Part shown: piece by piece, positions 15,651 through 26,878 of the stretch
How the letters are laid out: every line of letters begins with the position of its first letter
Position numbering within the stretch: position 1 is the first letter of the stretch
Source: Pseudomonas sp. TCU-HL1
GTDB taxonomy: Bacteria; Pseudomonadota; Gammaproteobacteria; Pseudomonadales; Pseudomonadaceae
Reading direction: 5' to 3'
DNA: 64,000 nt
NCBI RefSeq assembly: GCF_001708505.1
Contig: NZ_CP015992.1
Coordinates: forward strand, 868,001 to 932,000
Position numbers and translations under genes: made by a program
Notes under the pieces: model-generated
What the model was told of the DNA's origin: nothing
Seen by the model: the letters and a program-made list of their open reading frames with translations, nothing else
Database searches by the model: none

Positions 15651-15830
15651 TCCGCAGACTGCAACTGTTTCCATTGATTTCCCGGGACAGGATGCGCGCC
15701 CAGGCCATTACAGCTGTTGGAACACCCCGCCGTGAGCCTGGCCCAGGGGCATGGCCTGGATTGCCCAGCCAGGCGGCCCGTGCATGGCAGGACGCCAGGG
15801 ACGCCTGACGCTGCTGTTGGGGTTACTGGG

Positions 15831-16051
15831 CTAGCAGGCTGTTGAAAAACTACCTGCGTTGCCGAGGCGTCGTTAAAAACCGACTCGGGCGCGAGTCCGA
15901 TCAAAATGCTCATTTACAACACGTAAACTCCGCTTTTTCGTCGGTTTGACTCGCTGGTGCTCGCCCTTCGGGCCAGCCTTCGGCTGTTACTCCCGCTGGT
16001 CGTTGCGCCTCGCCTCGGCTGCCTCGCTCACGTTTTTCAACAAGCTGCTAG
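15831..16051. mobile_element. MITE-like 221-bp element with 20-bp terminal inverted repeats
   Basis: The left end CTAGCAGGCTGTTGAAAAAC and the reverse complement of the right end, CTAGCAGCTTGTTGAAAAAC, match at 18 of 20 positions. The interior has no gene. Size, inverted ends and lack of coding fit a miniature element mobilised in trans. The 167 bp between the IS and this element hold no recognised feature. Confidence 0.65.
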
Positions 16052-16058
16052 CCGAGGA

Positions 16059-16082
16059 GAGCCCGGCTCGCTGGCCGGGCTC
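16059..16082 (-). terminator. Hairpin downstream of the GNAT gene
   Basis: GAGCCCGGC and GCCGGGCTC pair around a short loop 11 bp past the acetyltransferase stop. No T-run follows on the minus strand, so intrinsic termination is uncertain. Confidence 0.45.
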
Positions 16083-16093
16083 ATGCAGCGGGT

Positions 16094-16552
16094 TCAGTCG
16101 CTGTTGATTGGCAGGATGTAGTTCTTGAACTCGGTGTCTTCGTGGAAACCGATGGATTCGTACACTTTGTGCGCCACCTCGTTGCTCACGCTGGTGGACA
16201 CGCGCATGCGCACGGCGTTGGTTTCCCGCGCCATCTTCTTCGCGGTCTGCAGCAGGCGGTCGGCCACCAGCTGGCGGCGGGCGTCTTCTGCGACGTAGAT
16301 GTCGTTGAGGATCCACACGCGCTTCAGGGACAACGAGGAGAAGCTCGGGTAGAGCTGGCAGAAGCCCAGCAGACGGGTGTCGTCGTCATCTGACAAGGCC
16401 AGGTAAATCACTGATTCCTTGCGGCTCAGACGCTTCTCCAGGAACTTCTTCGAGGACTCCGGGAACGGCAGTTCACCATAGAACTCACGGTACTTCACGA
16501 ACAGCGGCGTAAGCAGGTCCAGGTGCTCCAGGGTGGCTTGGACGATGCGCAT
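16094..16552 (-). CDS. GNAT-family N-acetyltransferase
   Basis: 152 aa from ATG 16552, chosen because MRIVQATLEHLDLLTPLF is a normal GNAT beginning; upstream codons in the same frame (to 16714) look non-coding. The beta4 strand VWILNDIYV and the acetyl-CoA loop region EDARRQLVADRLLQTAKK are present, as is the C-terminal YESIGFHED. The substrate is not known. It follows eutC on the same strand and appears in a comparable place beside eutBC in P. aeruginosa, as far as I recall, but no link to ethanolamine is proven. Confidence 0.88.
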   Translation of the reverse strand: MRIVQATLEHLDLLTPLFVKYREFYGELPFPESSKKFLEKRLSRKESVIYLALSDDDDTRLLGFCQLYPSFSSLSLKRVWILNDIYVAEDARRQLVADRLLQTAKKMARETNAVRMRVSTSVSNEVAHKVYESIGFHEDTEFKNYILPINSD

Positions 16553-16752
16553 GATGGGCCTCGGTGTCTGTGGATGGGCTTGATTGGCGATGCAGATGCT
16601 GTGCCAGCCAACGTCGTCGATGCTGCACCAGAATTTGTGGAAAGCGCAATCCAAGCAAGCGTTTGACCGGTTTCCCCTGTCTCGTGGCTGCCGGGCGGCC
16701 CAGCGCGGTTGCACAGGCTGCGCCGGACCGCTCCCGTCTTGCCAGTACGGTT

Positions 16753-17586
16753 TCAGTGGTGGTCGGTGGCCAGCAGGAAATTGCCGGCCAGGGCCCGATC
16801 GGGCTCGCCAGACAGGCTCGGTACCTCGGCTTCGTCCTTCAGGTTCACCCCGGACAACTGCCGGCGGCAGGCTTCACGCATCAGGTAGAGCAAGCGGTGG
16901 GCGGCCATGCCGTAGCTGAGCCCTTCCAGGCGCACGTTGGAAATGCAGTTGCGGTAGGCATCGGTGAGGCCGACGCGAGGCGCCCAGGTGAAGTAGAGGC
17001 CGAGGCTGTCTGGCGAGCTGAGGCCAGGGCGCTCGCCGATGAGGATCACCACCATCTTCGCGCCCAGCAACTCGGCCACTTCATCGGCTACCGCGACCCG
17101 GCCCTGCTGGACCAGCACCACGGGTGAGAGCGACCAGCCTTCGGCCAGCGCCTGTTCTTCCATGCGTTCGAGGAAGGGCAGGCTGTGGCGTTGTACGGCG
17201 AGGGCGGAGAGGCCGTCGGCGACCACCACGGCGAGGTCGTAGCCACCGGGGTTGGTCTGCGCATGTTGCTGCAGGACCTCCCGCGAGGCGGCATCCAGGC
17301 GCCGGCCCAGGTCCGGGCGCTGCAGGTAGGTGTCGCGGTCTTTCGCCGCGCTGTGCAGCAACAGGGTGTCGCGCCCGCGCCCAGCAAGCTTCGCGGACAG
17401 TTCGGCGTGGTCGAAGGGCAGGTGCACGGCATCCCGCGCCTGGGCGTGGGCGTACTGGAAGTTCAGTTGCGCATTGGTGGGCAGGCTGATGCCGGCACGG
17501 CCCAGGGCAATGCGCGCGGGCGTCAGGCGCCGCAGTTCCTGCCAGGGGTTGGCCGTGTGGCCGGAGGTGGGGCGTTGGTCTTTCAT
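16753..17586 (-). CDS. eutC: Ethanolamine ammonia-lyase small subunit EutC
   Basis: Small chain of the adenosylcobalamin-dependent enzyme that splits ethanolamine into acetaldehyde and ammonia. 277 aa. Conserved regions include RIALGRAGISLPT, LPFDHAELSAKL, VVVADGLSALAVQRH, IGERPGLSSPDSLGLYFTW and the B12-site region DAYRNCISNVR. It starts 16 bp after the eutB stop, as in a translation-coupled pair. No carboxysome-like shell genes accompany it. Confidence 0.97.
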   Translation of the reverse strand: MKDQRPTSGHTANPWQELRRLTPARIALGRAGISLPTNAQLNFQYAHAQARDAVHLPFDHAELSAKLAGRGRDTLLLHSAAKDRDTYLQRPDLGRRLDAASREVLQQHAQTNPGGYDLAVVVADGLSALAVQRHSLPFLERMEEQALAEGWSLSPVVLVQQGRVAVADEVAELLGAKMVVILIGERPGLSSPDSLGLYFTWAPRVGLTDAYRNCISNVRLEGLSYGMAAHRLLYLMREACRRQLSGVNLKDEAEVPSLSGEPDRALAGNFLLATDHH

Positions 17587-17602
17587 CCGTCTCTCCTCGG
17601 GG

Positions 17603-18997
17603 TCAGGCCAGCCGCGCGATGGCCTTGCGGAAGGCCGGCGGCAATTGCTCGCCGAGTATCACCCGGCCGTCGCTCTGTACCAGGATGCCCATGCGCTCCA
17701 GCCAGGCCTCGAACTCCGGTGCCGGCTTCAGGCCCAGGCTCTGGCGGGCGTAGAGGGCATCGTGGAACGAGGTGGTCTGGTAGTTGAGCATCACGTCGTC
17801 CGAACCGGGGATGCCCATGATGAAGTTGATGCCGGCCACACCGAGCAGGGTCAGCAGGGTGTCCATGTCGTCCTGGTCGGCTTCGGCGTGGTTGGTGTAG
17901 CAGATGTCGCAGCCCATGGGCACGCCCAGCAACTTGGCGCAGAAGTGGTCTTCCAGCCCGGCGCGGATGATCTGCTTGCCGTTGTAGAGGTATTCCGGGC
18001 CGATGAAGCCCACCACCGTGTTCACCAGGAAGGGGTTGAAGTGCCGCGCCACGGCATAGGCGCGGGCCTCGCAGGTCTGCTGGTCGACGCCGTGGTGAGC
18101 GTTGGCGGAGAGGGCGCTGCCTTGGCCGGTCTCGAAATACATCAGGTTGTTGCCCAGGGTGCCGCGCTTCTGCGACAGGCCCGCTTCGTAACCTTCCCGC
18201 AGGACTTCCAGGCTCACGCCGAAGCTGGCATTGGCCGCCTCGGTGCCGGCGATGGACTGGAACACCAGGTCCAGCGGCACGCCGCGTTCGATGGCGGCGA
18301 TGGAGGTGGTGACGTGGGTCAGCACGCAGGCCTGGGTCGGAATCTCGTAGCGCTGGATGATGGCGTCGAGCATTTCCAGCATGGCGCAGATGGAGGAGAT
18401 GCTGTCGGTGGCCGGGTTGATGCCGAGCATGGCATCGCCATTGCCGTAGAGCAGGCCGTCGAGGATGCTCGCGGCGATGCCGGCGGGCTCGTCCGTGGGG
18501 TGGTTGGGCTGCAGGCGGGTGGAGAGCCGGCCGCGCAGGCCCATGGTGTTGCGGAAGCGGGTGACGACGCGGATTTTCTGCGCCACCAGCACCAGATCCT
18601 GTACGCGCATGATCTTCGACACGGCGGCGGCCATTTCCGGCGTCAGCCCCTTGGCCAGGGCGCACAGGCTGGCTTCGTCGGCGTGCTCGCTGAGCAGCCA
18701 GTCGCGAAAGCCGCCCACGGTCAGGTGGCTGACCGGCGCGAAGGCCGCACGGTCGTGGCTGTCGATGATCAGTCGGGTGACTTCGTCTGCTTCGTAGGGA
18801 ATCAGTGCTTCATCGAGGAAATGCTTGAGCGGGATATCCGCCAGGGCCATCTGCGCGGCGACGCGCTCGCCATCGCTGGCGGCGGCGACGCCGGCCAGGT
18901 AGTCGCCGGAGCGTGCCGGGCTGGCCTTGGCCATCACGTCCTTGAGGCTGTCGAAGCGCCAGGTTTCGCCGCCGACGCTGTGGGAAAAACTGGCCAT
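17603..18997 (-). CDS. eutB: Ethanolamine ammonia-lyase large subunit EutB
   Basis: Catalytic chain, a TIM barrel holding ethanolamine and adenosylcobalamin. 464 aa, typical length. MASFSHSVGGETWRFDSL at ATG 18997 is the family N-terminus; the frame extends upstream to 19099 through repeat sequence and is not used. Conserved blocks include LGINPATDS, MLEMLDAI and HHGVDQQTCEARAYA. It is preceded by the ethanolamine permease gene. Confidence 0.97.
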   Translation of the reverse strand: MASFSHSVGGETWRFDSLKDVMAKASPARSGDYLAGVAAASDGERVAAQMALADIPLKHFLDEALIPYEADEVTRLIIDSHDRAAFAPVSHLTVGGFRDWLLSEHADEASLCALAKGLTPEMAAAVSKIMRVQDLVLVAQKIRVVTRFRNTMGLRGRLSTRLQPNHPTDEPAGIAASILDGLLYGNGDAMLGINPATDSISSICAMLEMLDAIIQRYEIPTQACVLTHVTTSIAAIERGVPLDLVFQSIAGTEAANASFGVSLEVLREGYEAGLSQKRGTLGNNLMYFETGQGSALSANAHHGVDQQTCEARAYAVARHFNPFLVNTVVGFIGPEYLYNGKQIIRAGLEDHFCAKLLGVPMGCDICYTNHAEADQDDMDTLLTLLGVAGINFIMGIPGSDDVMLNYQTTSFHDALYARQSLGLKPAPEFEAWLERMGILVQSDGRVILGEQLPPAFRKAIARLA

Positions 18998-19039
18998 TTC
19001 TGTCTCCGTTCTTGTGATGAACGTGGATCTGCGATTCGG

Positions 19040-19093
19040 GTAGCTCGGATGCAATCCGGGGAATTCAACGCTCCCGGATTTCATCCGGGCTAC
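19040..19093. repeat. Inverted repeat GTAGCYCGGATG...CATCCGGGCTAC
   Basis: A 54-bp imperfect palindrome between the permease gene and eutB with outer arms GTAGCTCGGATGCAATCCGG and its near complement. It could form an mRNA hairpin between the two cistrons and tune eutB relative to the permease. Confidence 0.7.
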
Positions 19094-19130
19094 GAACACC
19101 CCACCGCCTGGCGGTGGGGTGGGGCAGGCC

Positions 19131-20498
19131 TCAGGCGCGGTTCAGCAGGGCATCGGCCGGTGCGCTGGCGCGATGGTGGGCGGTGAACTGGAAGTAGATA
19201 TACCCCACCGCCATGAAGCCAAGGAAGATGAATCCGATCAAGGTGTTGAACCAGGCCATTGCCAGCAGGCAGACCACGGCCAGCACCAGGGCGATGGCCG
19301 GCACCACCGGGTAGCCCGGTGCGCGGAAGGTGCGTTCCAGGTTCGGTTCGCTGGCGCGCAGCTTGAACAGGCTGAGCATGCTGATGATGTACATCACGAT
19401 GGCGCCGAACACGCTCATGGTGATCATCGCGGCGGTCAGGCTCATGCCCTGCAGGTTTACCAGGCCGTCGCTGTAGATGGCGGCGATGCCCACCACGCCG
19501 CCGGCGATGATGGCGCGGTGCGGGGTCTGGAAGCGCGACAGCTTGGCCAGGCCGCGAGGCAGGTAGCCGGCGCGGGCCAGGGCGAAGAACTGCCGCGAGT
19601 AGCCGAGGATGATGCCGTGGAAGCTGGCCACCAGGCCGAACAGGCCGATCCACACCAGCATGTGCATCCAGGTGGAGTCATTGCCCACCACGGCCTTCAT
19701 GGCCTGGGGCAGCGGGTCGTTGATGCCCGACAGCTCGCGCCAGTCGCCCACGCCGCCGGCCATCACCATCACGCCGATGGCAAGGAATACCAGGGTGAGG
19801 ATGCCGGCGATATAGGCGCGCGGGATGGTGCGCTTCGGGTCCTTGGCTTCTTCTGCCGCCATGGCCGCGCCCTCGATGGCGAGGAAGAACCAGATGGCGA
19901 AGGGGATGGCGGCGAAGATGCCGGGAATGGCCGCGCTAGTGAATTCGCTGGAGCCGGCCCAGCCGTTGACGACGAAGTTGGAGAAGCTGAAGCCCGGCGC
20001 CACCACGCCCATGAACACCAGCAGCTCGGCGACAGCCAGCACGGTGACCACCAGTTCGAAGGTGGCGGCGATGCTGACGCCGAGGATGTTCAGGGTCATG
20101 AAGATGAGATACGCGCCGACCGCCGCGTGCTTGGGGTCCAACCCCGGATACTGCACGTTGAGGTAAGCGCCAATCGCCATGGCAATGGCCGGCGGGGCGA
20201 AGACGAACTCGATCAGGGTGGCGATGCCGGCGATCAGTCCGCCCTTCTCGCCGAAGGCACGACGGCTGTAGGCGAAGGGGCCACCGGCGTGGGGAATGGC
20301 AGTGGTGAGTTCGGTGAAACTGAAGATGAAGCAGGTGTACATGGTGGCCACCATCAGGGCGGTGACCAGGAAACCGAGGGTGCCGGCGGTGCCCCAGCCA
20401 TAGCTCCAGCCGAAGTATTCACCGGAGATCACCAGCCCGACCGCGATGCCCCAGAGGTGCAAGGTGCCGAGCGTTGGTTTTAGTTGTGTTGTGCTCAT
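19131..20498 (-). CDS. eat: Ethanolamine permease (APC superfamily)
   Basis: Inner-membrane importer, 455 aa with about 12 hydrophobic segments. The N-terminal half has GIAVGLVISGEYFGWSYG and FTELTTAIPHAGGPFAYSRR, characteristic of the Eat/EutP-type amino-acid/ethanolamine transporters. ATG at 20498 has GAGGAG at 6-bp spacing; the frame is open much further upstream, but the rest is antisense and intergenic. Directly followed by eutB and eutC, so substrate uptake and cleavage are in one transcription unit. Confidence 0.93.
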   Translation of the reverse strand: MSTTQLKPTLGTLHLWGIAVGLVISGEYFGWSYGWGTAGTLGFLVTALMVATMYTCFIFSFTELTTAIPHAGGPFAYSRRAFGEKGGLIAGIATLIEFVFAPPAIAMAIGAYLNVQYPGLDPKHAAVGAYLIFMTLNILGVSIAATFELVVTVLAVAELLVFMGVVAPGFSFSNFVVNGWAGSSEFTSAAIPGIFAAIPFAIWFFLAIEGAAMAAEEAKDPKRTIPRAYIAGILTLVFLAIGVMVMAGGVGDWRELSGINDPLPQAMKAVVGNDSTWMHMLVWIGLFGLVASFHGIILGYSRQFFALARAGYLPRGLAKLSRFQTPHRAIIAGGVVGIAAIYSDGLVNLQGMSLTAAMITMSVFGAIVMYIISMLSLFKLRASEPNLERTFRAPGYPVVPAIALVLAVVCLLAMAWFNTLIGFIFLGFMAVGYIYFQFTAHHRASAPADALLNRA

Positions 20499-20743
20499 CG
20501 GGACTCCTCGCCCTCGGGGGCGGTGTTGGTGGAAGACCAGGCTCGATCTTATCCAGCGACCCTCCCCAGGACTTGACCCTGGAAGTCCGTGTGCGGCATT
20601 TGCGGTCAAGTCGTGCGGCACTGTTACCCATGGCCCCAACGGCCGTGCCCCGACACGGGGCGAGCGCCTGGAAAATGCCCGGAAATGGCTCGCGGAGGCC
20701 CTGGCGACGGGCTTGTGTCTGCCCTGCTTCGTGGTGCAGGCGA

Positions 20744-20758
20744 GGGCATGGGTTTTGC
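20744..20758 (+). promoter_or_regulatory. Weak candidate sigma-54 promoter for the AraC-type gene
   Basis: GGGCATGGGTTTTGC keeps the invariant GG and GC with 10-bp spacing and differs from TGGCACN5TTGC at two positions. It ends 36 bp before the AraC-type ATG. The 296-bp divergent gap 20499-20794 shows no other clear promoter; no sigma-54 site was found facing the permease gene. Confidence 0.3.
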
Positions 20759-20794
20759 TTGTTTGTCCGTTCAAAAAAGAATCGGTGGACCGTG

Positions 20795-21847
20795 ATGACT
20801 CCGTCCCTGTTTTCCAGTACCAGCCTGCAGGCGCCCGCGGCGAGCAACGTCGGTGTGCTCTCGGCTGCCGCCAGCGGTCTCGACCGCTTCATCACCGGGC
20901 AGGGCGGTGATCTGGACCGTATCTTCGGCCGCGCCGGCATCGACCCGGAGCAACTGCTGCACCCCACCCTCAGCCTGGCGTTGACCAACTACTGCCAGGT
21001 GCTGGAGGAAGCGGCGCGGCAGTCCGGCTGCGATAACTTCGGGCTGCGCTATGGCCAGCAGTTCCAGCCCCGCGACCTGGGGTTGCTGGGCTACGTCGGC
21101 CTGTTCTCGAACACGCTGGAAGAGGCGCTGAAGAACTTCGCCGCAGCCTTCCCCTATCACCAGCACAGCACCCTGATCCGCCTGGTGGATTGCGGCGAGT
21201 GCCTGCGCTTCGATTACCAGGTACGCCATGGCGCGATCCTCGACCGTCGCCAGGATGCCGAGCTGACCATGGGCATGGCGCTCAATCTGGTCCGCCATGT
21301 GCTGGGCCGCGACTGGGCGCCGCGTGCGGTGGCCTTCGAACATGACCGGCCCGAGGGCTGGCAGGAGCACAGCCAGGCATTCGGCGCGCCGGTGCAGTTC
21401 GGCCGGCCGTGCAATTTCCTGCTGGTGCCCAAGGGCGATGTGCAGGGCACGCTCATGCCCGAGCGCGATCCCAATCTGCTGTTCCTGTTCCAGGACGTGA
21501 TCCGCCGGTTGGGCGAGCAGGGGGGCGGACCGAGTCTGCTGGAGGAGGCCGGCACCCAGATCCGCCTGGCCCTGGCATTGGGCGAGCCCTGCCTGGAACA
21601 GATCGCCGAACACCTCGAACTGACTCCGGCGGGGCTGCAACGCCGCCTGCGCGAAGAGGGCCTCAGCTTCAGCCAACTGGTGGAGCAGACCCGCCGCGAG
21701 CTGGCGCTGCATTACCTGCGCCAACGCCAGCGGCCCATCTCCGAGCTGGCGCCCTTGCTCGGCTACTCCGAAACCAGCGCCTTCTCCCGCGCCTTCCGCC
21801 GCTGGTTCGGCGTGAGCCCGCGGCAGTGGCGGGGGGATGAGCGCTGA
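20795..21847 (+). CDS. AraC-family transcriptional regulator
   Basis: 350 aa. The N-terminal two thirds resemble the arabinose-binding-type ligand domain of OruR/ArgR-like regulators (YCQVLEEAARQSGCDNFGLRYG, DLGLLGYVGLFSNTLEEAL). The C-terminal double helix-turn-helix contains IAEHLELTPAGLQRRLREEG and ISELAPLLGYSETSAFSRAF followed by the usual RRWFGVSPRQWR. It is divergent from the permease gene and convergent with the aldehyde dehydrogenase gene, so control of ethanolamine use is likely but inferred. The start ATG 20795 is chosen from the domain boundary; no strong ribosome site is seen. Confidence 0.88.
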   Translation: MTPSLFSSTSLQAPAASNVGVLSAAASGLDRFITGQGGDLDRIFGRAGIDPEQLLHPTLSLALTNYCQVLEEAARQSGCDNFGLRYGQQFQPRDLGLLGYVGLFSNTLEEALKNFAAAFPYHQHSTLIRLVDCGECLRFDYQVRHGAILDRRQDAELTMGMALNLVRHVLGRDWAPRAVAFEHDRPEGWQEHSQAFGAPVQFGRPCNFLLVPKGDVQGTLMPERDPNLLFLFQDVIRRLGEQGGGPSLLEEAGTQIRLALALGEPCLEQIAEHLELTPAGLQRRLREEGLSFSQLVEQTRRELALHYLRQRQRPISELAPLLGYSETSAFSRAFRRWFGVSPRQWRGDER

Positions 21848-21884
21848 GGTTTGTGGAGCAGCTTTTGACCTTGGCACGAACAGC

Positions 21885-21906
21885 CCCTCTCCCTTCAGGG
21901 AGAGGG
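21885..21906. repeat. CCCTCTCCC hairpin repeat
   Basis: Perfect 9-bp stem with a TTCA loop, 38 bp after the AraC-type gene, same family as 2973-2998. A further copy of the GGGAGAGGG half follows at about 21909-21918. Confidence 0.7.
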
Positions 21907-21988
21907 TTGGGGAGAGGGTGAATGCATCTGCGCGGGAGTCCGAAGGGCAGCCCTTCGGCCTGCTCAGCGAATGAATTCGCCCCCACAG

Positions 21989-22055
21989 GTGTAGGAGCGA
22001 GCTCTGCTCGCGAATCGGTGCACGGGAATTTCGCGAGCAGAGCTCGCTCCTACGG
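21989..22055. repeat. REP-like inverted pair (GTAGGAGCGAGCTCTGCTCGCGAA)
   Basis: Two head-to-head units, each itself partly palindromic, separated by about 15 bp, in the gap between the convergent AraC-type and aldehyde dehydrogenase genes. The layout is that of a Pseudomonas REP doublet. Confidence 0.75.
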
Positions 22056-22065
22056 AGCACCCATG

Positions 22066-22093
22066 AAAAAACGCGGCCGGGGCCGCGTTTTTT
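22066..22093 (-). terminator. Bidirectional rho-independent terminator after the aldehyde dehydrogenase gene
   Basis: AAAAAACGCGGCC, a GG turn and GGCCGCGTTTTTT, 16 bp beyond the exaC stop. The symmetric A and T tracts let it also serve the AraC-type gene on the plus strand. Confidence 0.9.
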
Positions 22094-22109
22094 CGTTACT
22101 TGCCGAGGA

Positions 22110-23630
<1,521 letters not shown>

Positions 23631-23691
23631 GGTGTTTCTCCTGTCTCTTGTTGTAGTTGCAAAGACGCGGTTGGCGTTTCTCCCTACTGGA

Positions 23692-23706
23692 GCAAGGGCT
23701 GGGCCA
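23692..23706 (-). promoter_or_regulatory. Sigma-54 (-24/-12) promoter of exaC
   Basis: On the minus strand TGGCCCAGCCCTTGC matches TGGCACN5TTGC with one change (A to C), and keeps GG-N10-GC. The -12 GC is about 62 bp from the exaC ATG, a plausible leader. Confidence 0.75.
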
Positions 23707-23795
23707 AGGTTCTGGAAGTGCCGTTCCAGAGCGGTTCTTTGGTTGGCCTGCACATGCCCTTGTGAGCGCTTGTCGCAGGCCTGACACAACTGAGA

Positions 23796-23810
23796 GTGAC
23801 ACTTTGTCAC
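23796..23810. promoter_or_regulatory. Palindromic upstream activator site GTGACA-CTT-TGTCAC
   Basis: A perfect 6-bp inverted repeat about 90-100 bp upstream of the -24 element, the usual place for an enhancer-binding protein. Further TGTC/GACA half-sites lie nearby (TGTCGCAGGCCTGACACA at about 23771-23788, GACAGGTGAC at about 23822). The divergent sigma-54 activator is the obvious candidate ligand. Confidence 0.6.
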
Positions 23811-23944
23811 GTATCTGGCACGACAGGTGACCAGCGGGTCAGAGTGCCATTGCAAAGGCTTCTACGCTGGAGGATGCTGCGTCGACGCGAATGCCGTTCC
23901 ACGGCCCGGGCTGCCTCCCGGAAGCGCGCAGGAGAAGAACAACA

Positions 23945-25846
<1,902 letters not shown>

Positions 25847-25865
25847 AGAGATTCACCTCCTCCCT

Positions 25866-25907
25866 GTGGGAGCGAATTTATTCGCGAATGAATTCGCCCC
25901 CCCACAG
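25866..25907. repeat. REP-like palindrome GGGAGCGAATTTATTCGCGAATGAATTCGC
   Basis: A 42-bp near-palindrome (CTGTGGGAGCGAATT ... AATTCGCCCCCCCACAG) in the gap after the activator gene. Its best copy is at 43084-43125; partial copies lie near 10603, 33072, 33416, 40040 and 63515. Confidence 0.8.
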
Positions 25908-25913
25908 CAAGCA

Positions 25914-25951
25914 AAAAAGCCCGGCCTCCTTGTTGGGGCCGGGCTTTTTCA
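25914..25951. terminator. Bidirectional terminator between eatR and phnX
   Basis: AAAAAAGCCCGGCC, a loop and GGCCGGGCTTTTT between two convergent genes; the A and T tracts allow termination on both strands. Confidence 0.9.
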
Positions 25952-26011
25952 CGGGAGGTGCGGGCATCCTTGCCCGCCGGGGGAGGGGCCGACGGCTGCC
26001 CCCGCTTCCAA

Positions 26012-26839
26012 TCAGCTGGCCTGGGGCATCTCGCCGCGCGCCAGGCGCTTGTTGATGTCGTCGATCACCGCCGGCAGGTCGGCGATGGTGTCGATCAGGT
26101 AGTGCGGGCGGGAGCCTTCGAACATCTGGCCGATGCGCGCGCGTTCCTGGTCCAGCTTGTCCTTGGGCAGTGCCTGGAACTGCTCCCAGGTCAGGCCCAG
26201 GGCGTTACCCGAGCAGGTCAGGGCAACGGTCCACATGCCGGAGCTGCGGCCCTCGAGGATGCCCGGCCAGGTGTCGTCCACCTTCACGCAGGCGGCGACG
26301 TCGTCGATACCGAGCGCGATCACGTTGGCCAGGGACTGCGCCGGGTGCGGGCGGCCGTTGGGCACTTCATCGGTGGCCACTACGTGGTCCGGTGTGTAGC
26401 CGTTCTCGCGGGCCAGTTCCACCACCTTGGCCATCACTACCGCCGGGTAGCCGGAGCAGGTGCCGATCTTCAGCCCCTTCCCGCGCAGGGTGGCGATGGC
26501 GTCGAGGGCGCCGGGGATCAGTGCCGAGTGCAGGCCGATCTTCTCGATCTGCAGCGGCATGAAGCGCTCATAGAGGGCGGTGACGTCCTCGTCCGTGGGC
26601 AGGCGGCCGAAGGCGGCGCGGTAGCGTTCGGCGATGGCCGGCACGTTGCAGAGGGTGCGGATGTGGTCCCACTTGCCCATGCCCATCGGGCCGCGGGCTT
26701 CTTCCAGGGAGACGGCAACGCCGAACTCGGCGAAGGCCTCGACGAAGATCTGGGTCGGCGCGAAGGAACCGAAGTCGACGACGGTGCCGGCCCAGTCGAG
26801 GATCGCGGCTTTGAGGTGGGTGGGTTGCTTGTAGTTCAT
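26012..26839 (-). CDS. phnX: Phosphonoacetaldehyde hydrolase (phosphonatase)
   Basis: HAD-superfamily enzyme that cleaves the C-P bond of phosphonoacetaldehyde to acetaldehyde and phosphate. 275 aa. The nucleophilic Asp is in AILDWAGTVVDFGS (about residue 12); the Schiff-base lysine is in GPMGMGKWDHIRTL (about residue 53), the mark that separates phosphonatase from other HAD enzymes. VKVDDTWPGILEG gives the later HAD motifs. ATG at 26839 gives the normal N-terminus. It forms a minus-strand set with the transporter and phnW. Confidence 0.96.
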   Translation of the reverse strand: MNYKQPTHLKAAILDWAGTVVDFGSFAPTQIFVEAFAEFGVAVSLEEARGPMGMGKWDHIRTLCNVPAIAERYRAAFGRLPTDEDVTALYERFMPLQIEKIGLHSALIPGALDAIATLRGKGLKIGTCSGYPAVVMAKVVELARENGYTPDHVVATDEVPNGRPHPAQSLANVIALGIDDVAACVKVDDTWPGILEGRSSGMWTVALTCSGNALGLTWEQFQALPKDKLDQERARIGQMFEGSRPHYLIDTIADLPAVIDDINKRLARGEMPQAS

Positions 26840-26878
26840 GGTGATGACTCCAGCGGATTGCAGGTTGGCTAAGGGCAT

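Larger units (their letters stand above)
13038..15656 (+). mobile_element. Complete IS21-family insertion sequence (2619 bp)
   Basis: Perfect 10-bp termini TGCGGATTCC (13038-13047) and GGAATCCGCA (15647-15656) are flanked by the 7-bp direct repeat GACTGCA (13031-13037 and 15657-15663), a target duplication in the IS21 range. It contains istA and istB, both full length. Inside each end are arrays of 23-bp repeats. Both genes and both ends look intact, so it may be active and recently inserted. Confidence 0.95.

Noticed and set aside
17330..19186. 618-codon plus-strand frame opposite eutB/eutC
   Set aside because: Antisense shadow of two well-supported enzymes with no motif of its own.
20499..20700. 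Sigma-54 promoter facing the eat-eutBC genes
   Set aside because: I looked for GC-N10-GG spacing in that orientation and found no acceptable match, so no site is claimed.
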